Positions 1 through 11,574 are shown, numbered from the stretch's first letter. The stretch: 64,000 bases of DNA from Siphonodentalium dalli (GCA_032622095.1 CP136066.1:42729835-42793834), one strand, 5' to 3'. Notes: generated by a model from the sequence alone, not told the origin. Numbers and translations are program-made.

Positions 1-1045
1 ATTGGCATATTCAAATATTCCACAACCTTTATCTGCCTTATTTTCACAGTTTTTCATTAAACTTAGGGGATGGGTCCCCAATTTTTCTTGAAAAAAAAAC
101 TTGTATTGGAAGGATGGGTGTCCGAGATCGGACTTGAAAAAACTTGCGTTCCCGGGGTGGTGGTGTTTTTCCTGACCGCCCCTGCTTGGTCAAAAGTTTA
201 CTCTGAAATGGCTAACAGTTGGAAATTTGTCAACCCTGGGGCGGGGGGGGGGGGGGGGGTGTCAGGTTGGAACAGTTGCAACACTTGAGGTACTAGTTGG
301 AAAGCTTCAACCCAAGATTTTAGGGATAGCGAGAACGATGCATCATCCTGGGATGGAAATTATCCAAACAAAATGCCACGTGGTTCGAGTCGCATGTATG
401 CATTTACTATATATATATGGGACATTGAGAGTGGTTTTATAAAACTTATTATAACTTTGCTAGTTTTCATAGTTTTCGCGCGAAATCTGAAGCATGTACC
501 AGGGATATATATACTCCTTCCAAACTGTTAAAAATAATTGTAATTACTCCCCGTATTTTTAATAATTTTATGTGACTAAATTGTTGGAAAATTCAGAAAA
601 CTGCGCTAACTCCTTATACTTTCCTGCGGTGTTAAAATAAAAACCTGATAAAAATAGTTCTATTGGGATTTATAGAGTATATAGAGAATATATAGAGTAA
701 ACCACAGCCCCCTTGGGACAATATCAATATAGACTATACCAGTGACAAGGTTCAACAGATCGATGTTGGCTAAATCCACAGCAACTGTCAAAACCCTAAT
801 GAAATCTAGAAATCTATATTTCAGCCAAAATATACTTCGGCGTGTCTTATTGGCAAATCGAGATATCGTATCGGAAACAACCGAAATCTGCCGAAGAAAT
901 CGGGTCCTCATCTTCCCGGTCCTTTGACATAGTTATAAAATCAATATTTTTGAGCAATAATTTGTCGCGATCGTGTAATTAAATCACGATGAAATCACCT
1001 ATAAATGCTCATATGTGTTCCGCGAGTCACGCCGAAGCCACCCTT
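1..1045. other. intergenic, no gene seen
   Basis: No coding region is supported; the short open frames have no recognisable domain, splice signals or promoter. A poly-G run lies at about 241-260. The stretch around 205-240 (GTTGGAAATTTGTCAACC) resembles sequence near 14880 and 60440, so part of this is probably an old dispersed repeat. Confidence 0.5.
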
Positions 1046-1311
1046 ACCTGTTTTATTTCACCCGATGTATTTATGCTTTTTTCTTCAAACGAATTTCAAA
1101 ACAAGACGAGTCTGCGACTAGCAGTATATTTTGAGCCGCTTGCTGATTAATTGACGATAATCCAGAGGAAAGAGTATAACCTTGACCCGTGCATTCTTGT
1201 GTTACTTTCGCTTTCAAAATTTACTGCGATTCGCAGACAGGTCTTGTTTTGGGAATTCGTTTGATGAATACAAACTTGGATACAAATATATCGGGTAAAA
1301 TAAAAAAAGGT
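1046..1311. repeat. MITE-like inverted repeat (family N)
   Basis: The left end ACCTGTTTTATTTCACCCGAT and the right end ATCGGGTAAAATAAA..AGGT are approximate reverse complements. Matching continues inward, with CAAACGAATT, CAAAACAAGAC and TCTGCGA on the left mirrored on the right. The whole element could fold into one long imperfect hairpin. It is non-coding, and no second copy was seen in this window. Confidence 0.6.
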
Positions 1312-1760
1312 GTTATGTAATTAAACTGTTATCTTCTATCACATACATTTTTTATGTTATATTTATTAAAACATTTCTTCTTGTTCCGTCACAATCTTGT
1401 ACTTTTTTTATTTATATATTTTTGAATTGTTCAATGATTGTTCATGCAGTATTTTGAGTTAACATTGAGTTGACCCTGCAATGCTTTCGCGAATTCACGA
1501 CAAGTGTTGCGCATGTTTATATTTTCATCACGAGAGGGAACTATCAAAAGAGCGTAAACGTGAACCGAAAACCTAATTAGCGGTCATTACTCGCATCGTA
1601 ATTAATAACTGAGTATATTGAAAGCCGCCGAACAACAGATGTTGCCGGCTAAAACCCGTTCGAGGGATAAGTCCCTACAATAATCGGCTTAATCACCCAA
1701 GCGGATTGTTAACAGCCGCGGGATACGATAGGACATGCCACGTTTATTACATTCATAGAC
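1312..1760. other. upstream region of the 1859 gene
   Basis: Non-coding stretch. It presumably includes the promoter-proximal DNA of the gene beginning at 1859. No repeat family of this window was recognised in it. Confidence 0.4.
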
Positions 1761-1778
1761 TATATAACGGGACACGTG
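1761..1778 (+). promoter_or_regulatory. TATA box and E-box of the 1859 gene
   Basis: TATATAAC at 1761-1768 is a good TATA match, followed at once by CACGTG (1773-1778), a palindromic E-box. A TATA box here predicts transcription starting near 1787-1795. That is downstream of the ATG at 1780, so the 1780 frame would not be an upstream ORF, and the 5' UTR before the ATG at 1859 would be about 65-75 nt. Confidence 0.55.
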
Positions 1779-1858
1779 CATGTTGCCATCATTGCATATC
1801 GCTTACCCACGAACCAGTCTAAAACAGCAGCAACCGACAGTTATATCGTCCTGTAACC

Positions 1859-2296
1859 ATGGTATCCAACATTCAAAGAAACATGAAGTCAAGATCTTGC
1901 AACACACTTCAGGAGGCGAACAGAAGGTTTCGAAGATCTTGCGAACAGAGTATCATCTTGAATAACAGATTATGGACGATGGAGGTCCGCTACCAAAGAG
2001 CACAGTCGGGGCTGAAGAAATGGTTTTATTACAACCGAAGAATGCGCATGGCGGTGCTGGAGGGTGTCCGGAACATGTACCTCGAGTACGCCACGCTGAA
2101 GTCCAATCAGATCGTTCACATGCGGATCCTCGAACGTGCCGTTATGGAGAGATGTCCAGACGACCGCGTCGTGGTGGAGCGAGTTCCGATGATCGAGAAC
2201 GCACTGAACAATGACGTCACTCTGCGGGGAACCACAGAGGAAAGCGTCGTGGTGGAGCGAGTCCCGATGATCGAGAACGCACTATATGAGCAATGA
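1859..2296 (+). CDS. intronless basic helical protein, histone-type 3' end
   Basis: This predicts 145 residues, function unknown. The start has a strong Kozak context (ACCATGG) and lies about 70 nt after the TATA-predicted transcription start. Residues 15-95 are rich in Arg, Met, Leu and aromatic residues (for example KKWFYYNRRMRM at 53-64) and look helical; no signal peptide or transmembrane segment is visible. The C-terminus contains a duplicated segment, VVVERVPMIENAL at 104-116 and again at 130-142, from a 78-nt tandem duplication. In the second copy a 4-nt insertion shifts the frame and creates the stop. The body is more GC-rich than its surroundings, and the 3' flank carries a histone-like stem-loop and purine element. 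Intronless structure, TATA box and these 3' signals together resemble a replication-dependent histone gene, but I see no histone-fold sequence. A nuclear or germline basic protein is one possibility, by inference only. Confidence 0.7.
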   Translation: MVSNIQRNMKSRSCNTLQEANRRFRRSCEQSIILNNRLWTMEVRYQRAQSGLKKWFYYNRRMRMAVLEGVRNMYLEYATLKSNQIVHMRILERAVMERCPDDRVVVERVPMIENALNNDVTLRGTTEESVVVERVPMIENALYEQ

Positions 2297-2308
2297 CGTC
2301 ACTCTACA
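2166..2308 (+). repeat. 78-bp tandem duplication inside the CDS
   Basis: The segment beginning GCGTCGTGGTGGAGCGAG at 2166 recurs at 2244. The copies are nearly identical apart from a 4-nt insertion in the second (GCACTGAACAATGACG versus GCACTATATGAGCAATGACG), which brings TGA into frame at 2294-2296. Confidence 0.85.
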
Positions 2309-2371
2309 GGGAGCCAGACCGAGAATACCAAAAACTGATGATCTGCGTGAGGATCAGCAAGACAAACGAAC

Positions 2372-2387
2372 GGACCTACTCAGGTCC
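2372..2387 (+). promoter_or_regulatory. first 3' stem-loop (variant)
   Basis: GGACCTACTCAGGTCC forms a perfect 6-bp stem with a 4-nt loop (ACTC), followed by ACA. It has the size of a histone 3' stem-loop but departs from the consensus at stem position 3 (A, not a pyrimidine) and at the first loop base. Confidence 0.55.
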
Positions 2388-2398
2388 ACAAAACAAAC

Positions 2399-2433
2399 GG
2401 TCCTTCTCAGGACCACGAAATGTTTAAAGAGAG
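2399..2433 (+). terminator. histone-type stem-loop plus purine-rich downstream element
   Basis: GGTCCTTCTCAGGACC (2399-2414) fits the replication-dependent histone stem-loop pattern GGYYYT-TNTN-ARRRCC and is followed by ACGA. Eleven nucleotides later AAAGAGAG (2426-2433) resembles the histone downstream element that pairs with the U7 snRNA 5' end. Sequence and spacing are as seen in metazoan histone pre-mRNAs. A conventional AATAAA also occurs at 2600-2605, so polyadenylation is an alternative. Confidence 0.6.
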
Positions 2434-2599
2434 TTTCTGCAAATTGCTAGACCTATAAAACCATGTATATCTATACAATAATGTATATCTATATATCTCA
2501 GTCACTTTGAAAAGCCGACGATAATCCTAACGGATGTACGTCTCTAGATGTGTCCATTATATTTAATTTCTATAACGACTCGGCAGCCCAACATGGCGC

Positions 2600-2605
2600 A
2601 ATAAA
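2600..2605 (+). terminator. candidate poly(A) signal
   Basis: AATAAA lies 304 nt downstream of the 2296 stop, past the stem-loops. It could serve a polyadenylated form of the same transcript. Confidence 0.35.
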
Positions 2606-2639
2606 CCGTTTCCAAATATGGAGTGTATTCCTGGCGTAG

Positions 2640-3715
2640 TAAATGTTAGTGAGAATCATAGTAATTTATTTAGAAATAGTTATAAATACAACAAGATCCG
2701 AAAATATAATCAGTCATGAATATCGTTTACTGATCAAAACTCGAAGATGATGTCTCCTATATTGCGATGAGTAAAATGAATTATTGATATATCGCCTGTA
2801 TTCAGTTTTCCAACAACAGTTGAGTTTGACAATGCGTGGGAAAATTGTCAACACGTCATTGATCTCTGATCTGTGAAGTGATCTTTTTTTGCGATAAGCC
2901 ATTGAAATCACGCGCGTGCTTCGCCACTCTCCAATGGAATGCATTATTATCTAAAAACTTGCATGACAAACTGCACAATGATGCTGTGCCAGAACGTTCT
3001 GACTCTGACACAGGACGTGCATGCGTGGTCGTCGTGGGTTACTTCCAACTTTTGTACACCAGTCACCAACATGGTATCATGCGTGAGGAAGAATAACACT
3101 ATCTTCTCAAGCAATATTTTATATTCTGATGAGTATATGATAGATCCCAGTACAGTTACGTGTATGCGTTATGTATAGGGATTATTTGGCATTTAATTTC
3201 TCACAAAACTATACTCAGTGATCACGTGACATGGTATATGTGGAACAGCCAAACAACGGTTTCAAATTTAAAGATTTCTGCCACATAGTTTTTCGACCCC
3301 ATTTTGATTTCCATTCAATTGTAGAGAGATTCTATTGGCCTAACAAATTTTATATTATTTTTGTTAATTGTTAAAAAATGTAAGAAAAATGAAAAAACAA
3401 TTGTAAAAAATTGTTAAAGAATGAAAGAAATAATGATAAAATGAAAAAAAAATTAAAGAATGTTTTAAAGAGAAAATTATAAAAATTGATAAAGAATGTA
3501 AGAAAAAATAATAAAAATTGTTAAAGAATGTAAGAAAAATTTATAACAAATCGTTAGGCCAAATGCACTCTCTTATATAAGAGAATGCATTGGCAAATAA
3601 CATACGAGAGACGTAGAATTCGGCATCAATGAATTTATCTTGTTAGATATAGCAGTACCGGGACGTACGTCACCAACCAAGTCTTTAACCGAATGCGGTT
3701 TTGCTTTTAAATTAG
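2640..3715. other. intergenic with repeat relics
   Basis: No gene is supported. About 3080-3240 is similar to 15298-15445 (shared CTTCTCAAGCAATATTTTA, GATGAGTAT and GGATTATTTGGCAT), a dispersed repeat. About 3340-3600 consists of TTGTTAAAGAATGTAAGAAAAA-like units ending in CTCTCTTATATAAGAGAATGCATTGGC. This is a decayed relative of the hairpin MITE module found throughout the window. Confidence 0.5.
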
Positions 3716-4242
3716 TTAAAGGCACGGGCGGCCTTCGTTGCAGAAATATTCACATTTGTTCAAATCGCCATCACCAGAAGGAATATTAAAAAATATATAG
3801 TTTTGTTCGTCTGCCAAACAATAGTTAATAGTAATAGTATATTGTCATCAAGACGTACGATGGTGTACGTAAACAAGAGCCTGCTCGTGTTACATAAGTT
3901 TTGCTTCTGTATACATACACAGCGCAATTCTATTGGTTAATCACACACAAATAATATAAACGCTCTTTATTATTTCCATATCAGGAAAACAGTAACAAAT
4001 AACGCTTTTTATGTTTACCATATCCGGATCTAAACAAAAGCCACGTTCAGTAACGTTTTTTTGCTTTTGTTTACATAACAAAGGAAAAACATTTGACCAG
4101 AACATACTGTTTATGCCATATTTCAGATTGGTATAAGAACAAGGTTTGTCTATATTTTACTATTATTTCTGTTTATGGCGGTTTTTGACGGAGGTGAATA
4201 TTTTAACAGCATTCGCACCGCCAACACCGCCCGTATCTTTAA
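3716..4242 (+). mobile_element. TTAA-ended MITE, family K copy 1
   Basis: It runs from TTAAAGGCACGGGCGG to CCGCCCGTATCTTTAA, imperfect terminal inverted repeats with TTAA at both edges, and is non-coding. A second copy of similar length lies inverted at 32835-33352. Internal similarity is continuous, including ACGTACGATGGTGTACGT and CATATCCGGATCTAAACAA. Confidence 0.75.
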
Positions 4243-4383
4243 TTACATATATCAAATTTGAAATGTGTAAATTCACAATGCACATTAAAAAATCAGTAAT
4301 CGATCAAAAATATCATATTTATAACTGAAATTTACATGGAAAATATGTATTGATTGTGTCCAGATGAAACACACCTCAACCAT

Positions 4384-4952
4384 TTAATTTTTCAGTGCCA
4401 GGACCGATTTTTGTAACAACCCATATATCCTGTGCCAATGCATTCTCTTATATATGCGAGTCGACCATAGGTCGCCTCGCATATATAAGAGAATGCATTG
4501 GCCTAACAATTTTTCATCATTTGTTATTATTTTTTACAATTTTTTACAATTTTAATAATTGTTTCTTATATTCTTTAACAGACTTATTTTGTAGGTTTAG
4601 TGCCAGGGAATCTTACATTTTTCATGGGTATATAATTAGAAATTTTCCTGGGAAATTTATCAGATCTACCACTTGAAGATACAGATCTTGAGTCATATGA
4701 AGCTATATATAAAAGCTATATATCAAACTTATTACTATGAATACTTGGTGATAGTTTTGAATTATAACATGCCCCTAAGGTTTTGTCCAGTTTGTTTTTT
4801 AAATTCGCTATAGCATGGTTAAGCATACCCAAAAAAAATTCAACCCCAAATGTTTTTTTTGTTTTGTTTAAAAAAAAAAAAATTTTAGGGCCCATTTTAC
4901 AGACCGTAAATTAGGGCCGATGAGATCGCCCCCTGGCACTGGAAAGGGTTAA
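4384..4952 (-). mobile_element. piggyBac-like MITE, family C copy 1
   Basis: It is bounded by TTAA (4384-4387 and 4949-4952), with inner ends TTTCAGTGCCAGG and CCTGGCACTGGAAAGG. It contains one 67-nt hairpin of the shared module at about 4437-4504. The internal text AGCATGGTTAAGCATACC corresponds to the uninterrupted version of the site where an F element sits in copy 2. Confidence 0.75.
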
Positions 4953-5194
4953 TATATGTTCGCAAAATTCACATAATCCCGTTCACTCTAGACTCGTCCC
5001 TGGCTCATATGTGAAAAAATATACGACGCTGTCATTCTGTAACATGCCCCCCCCCCCAATAACGACCCAAAAGCAGAGCGGTGGCAATGTTTGTAGTCCG
5101 GGGACCAGTCGACTTTCACTCGTACCATATCTTCTGCAACAAATATCTAGCACAACCATGACATGAGTTCCAGATAGCAGCTATCCAAACTTCT
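4953..5194. other. short intergenic stretch
   Basis: Nothing recognised apart from a poly-C run near 5047. Confidence 0.4.
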
Positions 5195-5490
5195 GAAGCG
5201 ATGATTTCGAGATTACATGATATTAGTGACGTATATAGGTTTCGAGATTACATGATATTGGTGACGCATCGACGAATTTATTTTGTTTCGAGATTACATT
5301 ATATTAATGACATATTTAGATTTAGAGATGACATGATATTAGTGATTTATAGGTTTCGAGATTACATGCTATTATATACATATTTAGATTTAGAGATTAC
5401 ATGATATTAGTGACGTATAGGTTTCGAGATTACATGCTATTAGTGACGTATTTAGGTTTCGAGATTCCATGATATTAGTGACGTATTGGT
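5195..5490. repeat. tandem repeat, about 30-35 bp unit
   Basis: About eight diverged units of the form GTTTCGAGATTACATGATATTAGTGACGTA repeat head to tail. Some keep one reading frame open, but codon content follows the repeat and gives no sign of a gene. Confidence 0.75.
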
Positions 5491-6118
5491 TTCTGGTCCT
5501 GTATACTATTTTCCACTCGCAATCGTGTGAACAAACTATCCACGATTTTGTCGGGCCCGATTTCCCCACTTATACGATTGAATCGTGGTCGTCTGAACGT
5601 TTATTTAGACAAGACGCTGGTTCTATATATATGACGCTCCTGCGCTCTACTATATTGGCCGTCATGACGGCGTGCAGAGTGGAATTATTTAGCCTCATAG
5701 AGCCATGCAGTGTCTATAGCATATAAAATCCACTCGTTGTGTGTACATTGATATTAGGCTAGGGGTTGCCCGTCAAAAATGACAGGTGACAAACATGGCA
5801 TGCAGGGAAATCGTGTGAAGAATTAGTAAATAATTAGTGCCCCTTCAAGTAATTTAAAATAATTATTAGACCCCCGAGGCAAGCAGCGTTGCATGACACT
5901 CTCGGGTAAAGTTAACATTTATTTTTTAAACTGATAAAAAGGCCCTTTATTGCTAAATATTAGTGCCCCTTTAAATAATTGGAGTCAACCTATCCATTGA
6001 CATTCCCAGTTTCATGTTACCTATATATTTGTGGACCAATTTTCCCACATATCTTCTGAGCTGATGAAAAGCTCTCTTTATTGATCATGAAATTTACTAT
6101 AGTCCCTAGCTCTTAAAT
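5491..6118. other. intergenic, no gene seen
   Basis: No coding region or known repeat was recognised; the open frame around 5469-5726 lacks any family signature. Confidence 0.4.
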
Positions 6119-6716
6119 TTAAAGGGGTACTGTATCCAAGATGTTGTTGTTGGTTTCTATAATCCCCGAGTCGGAGAATAAGGTAACAACTTTTCCATTT
6201 TTTGAAAGTCTGTTGAGTACGAAGTATTGTTACGGATGGCAAATTTACCGGAATGCAAAAATACAAATTGTCGTTGTCGAGTAATTTTTGTAGTTTTCAA
6301 CCAAATGAATCAAATAAATATTATATTATATGCTTAGTAGTCCCATATACTCATTTAAGTTAGTGTATGGTCACTAGTCAATGAGTGGCTTGGGTTTTCT
6401 CCCCGTATAAGCATAATGTTTCAAACGATCGTGTGTGCAATTGTTTTATTAATCCAGTATCCATCAATTATAATTTGATTACGTTTTGTACACGGAAATT
6501 CCAATTTTAAGAGACGCCATTTTATGGCTGGAGCCATAAAATCAATTTATATTAAATTATTAGCTTTTAAATTATTAAATTTTAAGATAGCCTATTAACC
6601 TGAGCGTTTACAGAATACATCTTCGACTCAAATTACTTATATTTCTATATAGTATCGATAATAGATCGTTGTTATCACCGGGAATTTATTGAAAATGGCG
6701 TACAGTACCCCTTTAA
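6119..6716. mobile_element. TTAA-ended MITE, family O
   Basis: The left end TTAAAGGGGTACTGTA and right end TACAGTACCCCTTTAA are perfect inverted repeats including TTAA. About 598 bp, AT-rich, no coding capacity. It joins the set of TTAA-specific elements in this window. Confidence 0.75.
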
Positions 6717-7153
6717 GTATAGTCAGCTGAGGTCAAAGCCGCCTATCCCACGATATTCCCATGGTCATATGAACATTTGTGTACAAAGTTTCCTACATAC
6801 ATGTATCTTCTGAGCTTACACGGAACGCTCTGGTATTGCTCATGTCTATACAACTGTCACGTGAATAGCGGAACTGTAGTATATATAATGAACCGCGACT
6901 CAAATATAACACAGGACGATATTATAAATAATAAAGTGATGAACCTGGATATGGATAATACATATACTATATTGTTTGACCTTTTCAGTTACTCACGAAC
7001 GGTTGATTGTTTCTATGTGGAGTGGAGTGGTGTCTTTATAATCTCATACCGTTGTATTGCATTTCCTCCATGGATAGTGCTGAATCTTAATTGTCGATAG
7101 TTGTATAACAATTCAGACAATCCCCACTATCATAACTAAAATATAATGTGTTG
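6717..7153. other. intergenic, no gene seen
   Basis: The 107-codon frame at 6777-7100 has no recognisable domain or splice context. I treat it as chance. Confidence 0.4.
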
Positions 7154-10100
7154 ATAGTGTGGTCGTCAGAGGGTTCGACCCGGAAGAAATTAGTATAGAA
7201 GCGGTTTTGGTGTCATTCGACGCGGGAGAATCTCGTGTATAACATATCCAAAATCCGCTAAAATCCGCTTTGGGCAAAATTCAGGATCCAAGATGGCGTC
7301 CAACATGGCTGCCGTTAGTCAAAAGATACTCTGACTGAGATTAATTCGACAACAGTGAGAACAAATGTTGTCATATGTATACAAATGTATACATTTTTGC
7401 AAAGGTAAAATGTTGTGCCACCTGTTTATGGCAAAAATGGAACCCATCGTCCCAGATGGCCGCCAAAATGGCGGCCTAAACTCGAACATTTGAAGTTTTT
7501 GACTAATATCTTAAAGATAAATTCCTGTTGTTTGATAATGGTTCAGACTGGCGACATTGATTAGTCATATTCATGTTAATTCATCATTGGAGCAATGAAA
7601 GATACCATAAATGGGGTCCCAGACTCATCTACACCCTAAAAAAATCGATTTTACAGAACGCGGTATAAAATTCCACAAAACTCTCCATTGTGATTACAGT
7701 CATATATCAACAAGAAATGGACAGAACTGTACAATACAATGTAAGTTGGGCATACCAATATCTATAAATACTCCAATTCAATGAAACCCAAATTGGCGCT
7801 TTGTCTCAAAATGGCTGCCAAAATGGCGGTCAAAATATGGAAAATGGCGGATATTGATCACAGTGTCATTCAATCCATTATAAGTAGTGGTTGATGAATA
7901 AAATTGACTAAATAAATACGAATGTATACCTCTTTATGATGCCATTATGCTAGCTCTATGTAAAAACTTAAAAATCAGTACCAAAAATGGCCACCCGATG
8001 TGAAAAGTACTATTTTCTATCACTTCTGTTTATCACTTGTTGCTCTCTGAACTGGGAAACAATGGGTATATTCTTTCAATGATCATTACAGCAATGACAT
8101 TTCTAATAGATTAGATCATAGTTTACTCCGGTCCTTCACTAATAAGTTATAACGAATGCGGTATGAAATTTAACCAAAATCGACTTTGGGGTTCTGGTCA
8201 CATTTGATATTTAGGGATGAGCAGATCTTGTCTACAAAATAATTGATCGTTTCTTTTATTTGTGAACATTCCATCTCAAATAGACCAAAAGAAACAATAA
8301 ATTTTATCTAATATGGCTTCCAAAACGAAAATGGTAGACGCTGCCCAGCTTATCACATAATGGAAGTTGTGAGTGGTGGATGCAGTTGATAGTTGGCTCA
8401 TATACATCAAAACTATTTATTTTCAATCTTTTGGTGGCTTCCCGCGGGTTGACAAAATCTCGACTCATCAGTGCTATAATGTCGTATATCCATTATGGCG
8501 GGAAATGAGTATTTGATACCATTCGAATCGTGAGAAAAAATCCAATCCGATGGGCCAAACTGTCCTTGCATTGGATGACAAATATTCGCACAAACCAGTG
8601 AAGCAAATGTCGTATCTCCAGCTATCTTTACAATTATTCGTGCTATGAGGTCGTATGTCCAACAGCAGCCAATCGGACGCTTCGGGTTGTCCACGTGACT
8701 TCTGTTTTGTGTTTGTGAATTCTAAAATGTGTGCTATATGGCAGTATCTCCATGTTAGTCACGTGATCATTTGGTGATTTAAATTTTGTGATTGTTCCAC
8801 ACATTTCTGTATGATGATGCACATGGGTGAATTTTCATAGTGTAGAATAGGCACTTTTTAGTTCATAGACACATGCGATTGCCACCATATTTAGCTTAAT
8901 CTGCATTTATTAGCACAACTTCATTATAGCACGGAAACGAATCGTCGCTGGCATACGCAAAATGTCATATCTCCAAAAAAGCTATTGTTTTTTAAAAGAA
9001 AACGAGGGAATAAACAGAAAACAATATGTGGTTCAATGAACAGCTAATGTCAGTTTTTCATTGGGATAAATACAACAATACGTCATGCTTTGTCAACATT
9101 ATGAGAAATGTTGTCTAAAAACTTCAACCTTCATTTTCTCGGAAAGTTGAAAATGTGGGTTACATTATAGCACTGATGCGACGAAATATGAACTATTCGG
9201 GCTCGGCCATCATTTTCAAGTTTCAAGCTGGAACTAAATGTAGCCCATGGATTCCCCATTTCGACATGTAAGAAAAGTAGTTTTACTCTGATCTTTTCCC
9301 AGATATCAACTCTCCGGTAAATGGTGATCTCTTATGTTCTAGAAAATACGTGTGCCAAATACATATATGTATGAAGAAACTATCCCCATACATTGTTTAC
9401 ACATCGACTCCGTAAGTATGTGGAGGTTTTCTTGGACAAGCGGGATTTTCTAACCTCGAAACCGTCCGTACAAACAATAAAAGTTAATAGGAAATGACGT
9501 TGGATGTAGGTCTAGAGTACGTTGTCCGCATGAAATAGTTTTCGTGTCATTAATTTGCACATATTTCGTGCTCTGATGAGCATGGATGAACGCCTTATGT
9601 GGCAGTTTGATTGTCTAACATCCGGAAAATAACATGTTCATTGTTCACATTTCTTAGACAAACATGTTGTTAATCACCATGTTCATGTGGCATTTCTATC
9701 CAATGACAACCTTGAAATGGCAGTTAATCAAGCTAAATGGTTGATACCTTTACGCATACGGGTCAGATCCAACCTTGACGCACATTGTGTCTACATATCA
9801 TTGATGAATTTCACTAAATGTGTAGAAGATATAGGTGCGTCTATATATGTACTAGAATGTTTCTATCCACATGTATATACCCACAATAGCATGACACGGA
9901 ATTGTCACATAAAGTTTGAAGGGTATACAATGTACGTGCGAATTTTCATTTTTCCTCTTGATATTGAAGAAAATAATTTTACTTTGAAACTCCCCAGCTC
10001 CGATAACCAACTTGCCCACCAATTAAGTAAACCCCAGATTATTCGCTTTTCCCTCCTGTCCTTTTCACTTTCGCCAGCACTGGAAAACCTATTATAGCCT

Positions 10101-11454
10101 GATGCTTCCGGACTTAGACCACCGATGCCCATATATTTGATGTTCCGAATAGTCGTTATAAGTAGAAATGTTGACACTGTGTTTTCAAATAATCCAGATT
10201 CGTAGCAATTTAATTTCTTTTTAATTATTTTCCAGATAGTCCCTCGTAATAAGTGGACATCGTGTTGGATCCTGCAGTAGATACTGTTTAGTTGGAACAT
10301 TTCGGGCTGAACTGATTGTGGTAGTAGATTTTTGGCAACATGTTTAATAGGTCTGTCATCGTTAGCTCACAACCGAAGTGTTGTTTCGGCTTTCCTCTGA
10401 GCAGAACTTAAATTTCGACAATTTTCGGTGGCCATTTTGGTAGCCATCTTAGCATTTTGAATCGTGATTGGCTACTCATACCCACAAACAACATTGATTT
10501 CAATTAATGGTGTGTATTGGTGCCGAATTGGCGTTTTGTCGAATGGGTTTTCGTGAATAACTACATATTTGCCATTTTCATTATTATTGGCGACCATGTT
10601 GGACGCCATCTTGAATTCTGTATTTTCCCCAAAGCGGATTTTAGCGGATTTTGGATATGTTATACACGAGATTCTCCCGCGTCGAATGACAACAAAATCG
10701 TTTCTTTACCAATTCCTTCTGGGTCTAACCCTCTTACGACCATTCTAAATATCTGCCATTTTCCATATTTTGACCGCCATTTTGGCAGCCATTTTAAGAC
10801 AAAGCGCCAATTTGGGTTTCATTGAATTGGAGTAATTATAGATAATGGTATGCTTAACTTACATTGTACAGTTCTGTCCATTTCTTGTTGATATACGACT
10901 GGAATCCCAATGGCGATTTTTGTGGAATTTTATACCGCGTTCTGTAAAATCAAATTTTTGAGGGTGTATATGAGGCTGGGACCCCATTTATGGTATCTTT
11001 CATTGCTCCAATGATGAATTAACATGAATATGACTAATCAATGTCGCCAGTCTGAACCATTATCAAACAACAGGAATTGATCTTTAAGCTATTAGGCAAA
11101 AATTTCAAATTTTCGAGTTTAGGCCACCATTTTGGCAGCCATCTGGGGCGAGGGGTTTCATTTTTTCTATAGATATGTGGCATAATACTTTACCTTCGCA
11201 AAAAATGTATACATTTGTATTAATATGGCAACATTTGTTCTCATTATGTCGAATTAATCTCAGTCAGAATCTCTTTTGACTAAAGGCGGCCATGTTGGAC
11301 GCCATCTTGGATCCTGGATTTTGCCCAAAGCGGATTTTAGCGGATTTTGGATATGTTGTAGCAGAGATTCTCCCTCGTTGAATGACACCGAGATCGCTTC
11401 TATACCAATTTCTTCTGGGTTGACCCCTTTTTTTGTGTACCACGACCACACTAT
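7154..11454. mobile_element. large element with about 700-bp inverted ends (family M)
   Basis: ATAGTGTGGTCGT at 7154 is mirrored by ACGACCACACTAT at 11442-11454. From these ends inward the two arms (about 7154-7858 and 10749-11454) match as reverse complements over about 700 bp. Landmarks include CAAGATGGCGTCCAACATGG, AAAATCCGCTAAAATCCGC, the CCATAAATGGGGTCCCAG region, and GCCAAAATGGCGGTC. A further partial copy of the terminal segment lies inside at about 10590-10720. The 2.9-kb middle has no recognisable transposase. It is best read as a non-autonomous DNA transposon with long inverted ends, superfamily undetermined. Confidence 0.7.
7859..10589. other. interior of the large inverted-repeat element
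   Basis: Interior of family M. Short motifs of the type GTGCTATAATGTCGTAT recur (near 8473, 8640, 8927 and 9167, some inverted). The longest frames (9687-10097 plus, 9905-10300 minus) overlap on opposite strands and have no recognisable domain, so no protein gene is supported. Confidence 0.45.
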
Positions 11455-11574
11455 TACCGAAACGAACAACACATACTTTTGGGGTGAGGGTTTTTCCGGG
11501 TTTTCCATTCTTGTCAAGTGAAGGATTCGAGAATGAAACATTGATATTTTATTGATTTTTGGCATGTATATACA

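Noticed and set aside
1780-1965. 61-codon frame overlapping the 1859 gene
   Set aside because: Its ATG lies before the transcription start predicted from the TATA box and it has no features of a protein.
9687-10097. 136-codon frame inside the large inverted-repeat element
   Set aside because: No recognisable motif, overlaps a 131-codon frame on the other strand, and shows the AT-rich composition of its surroundings.
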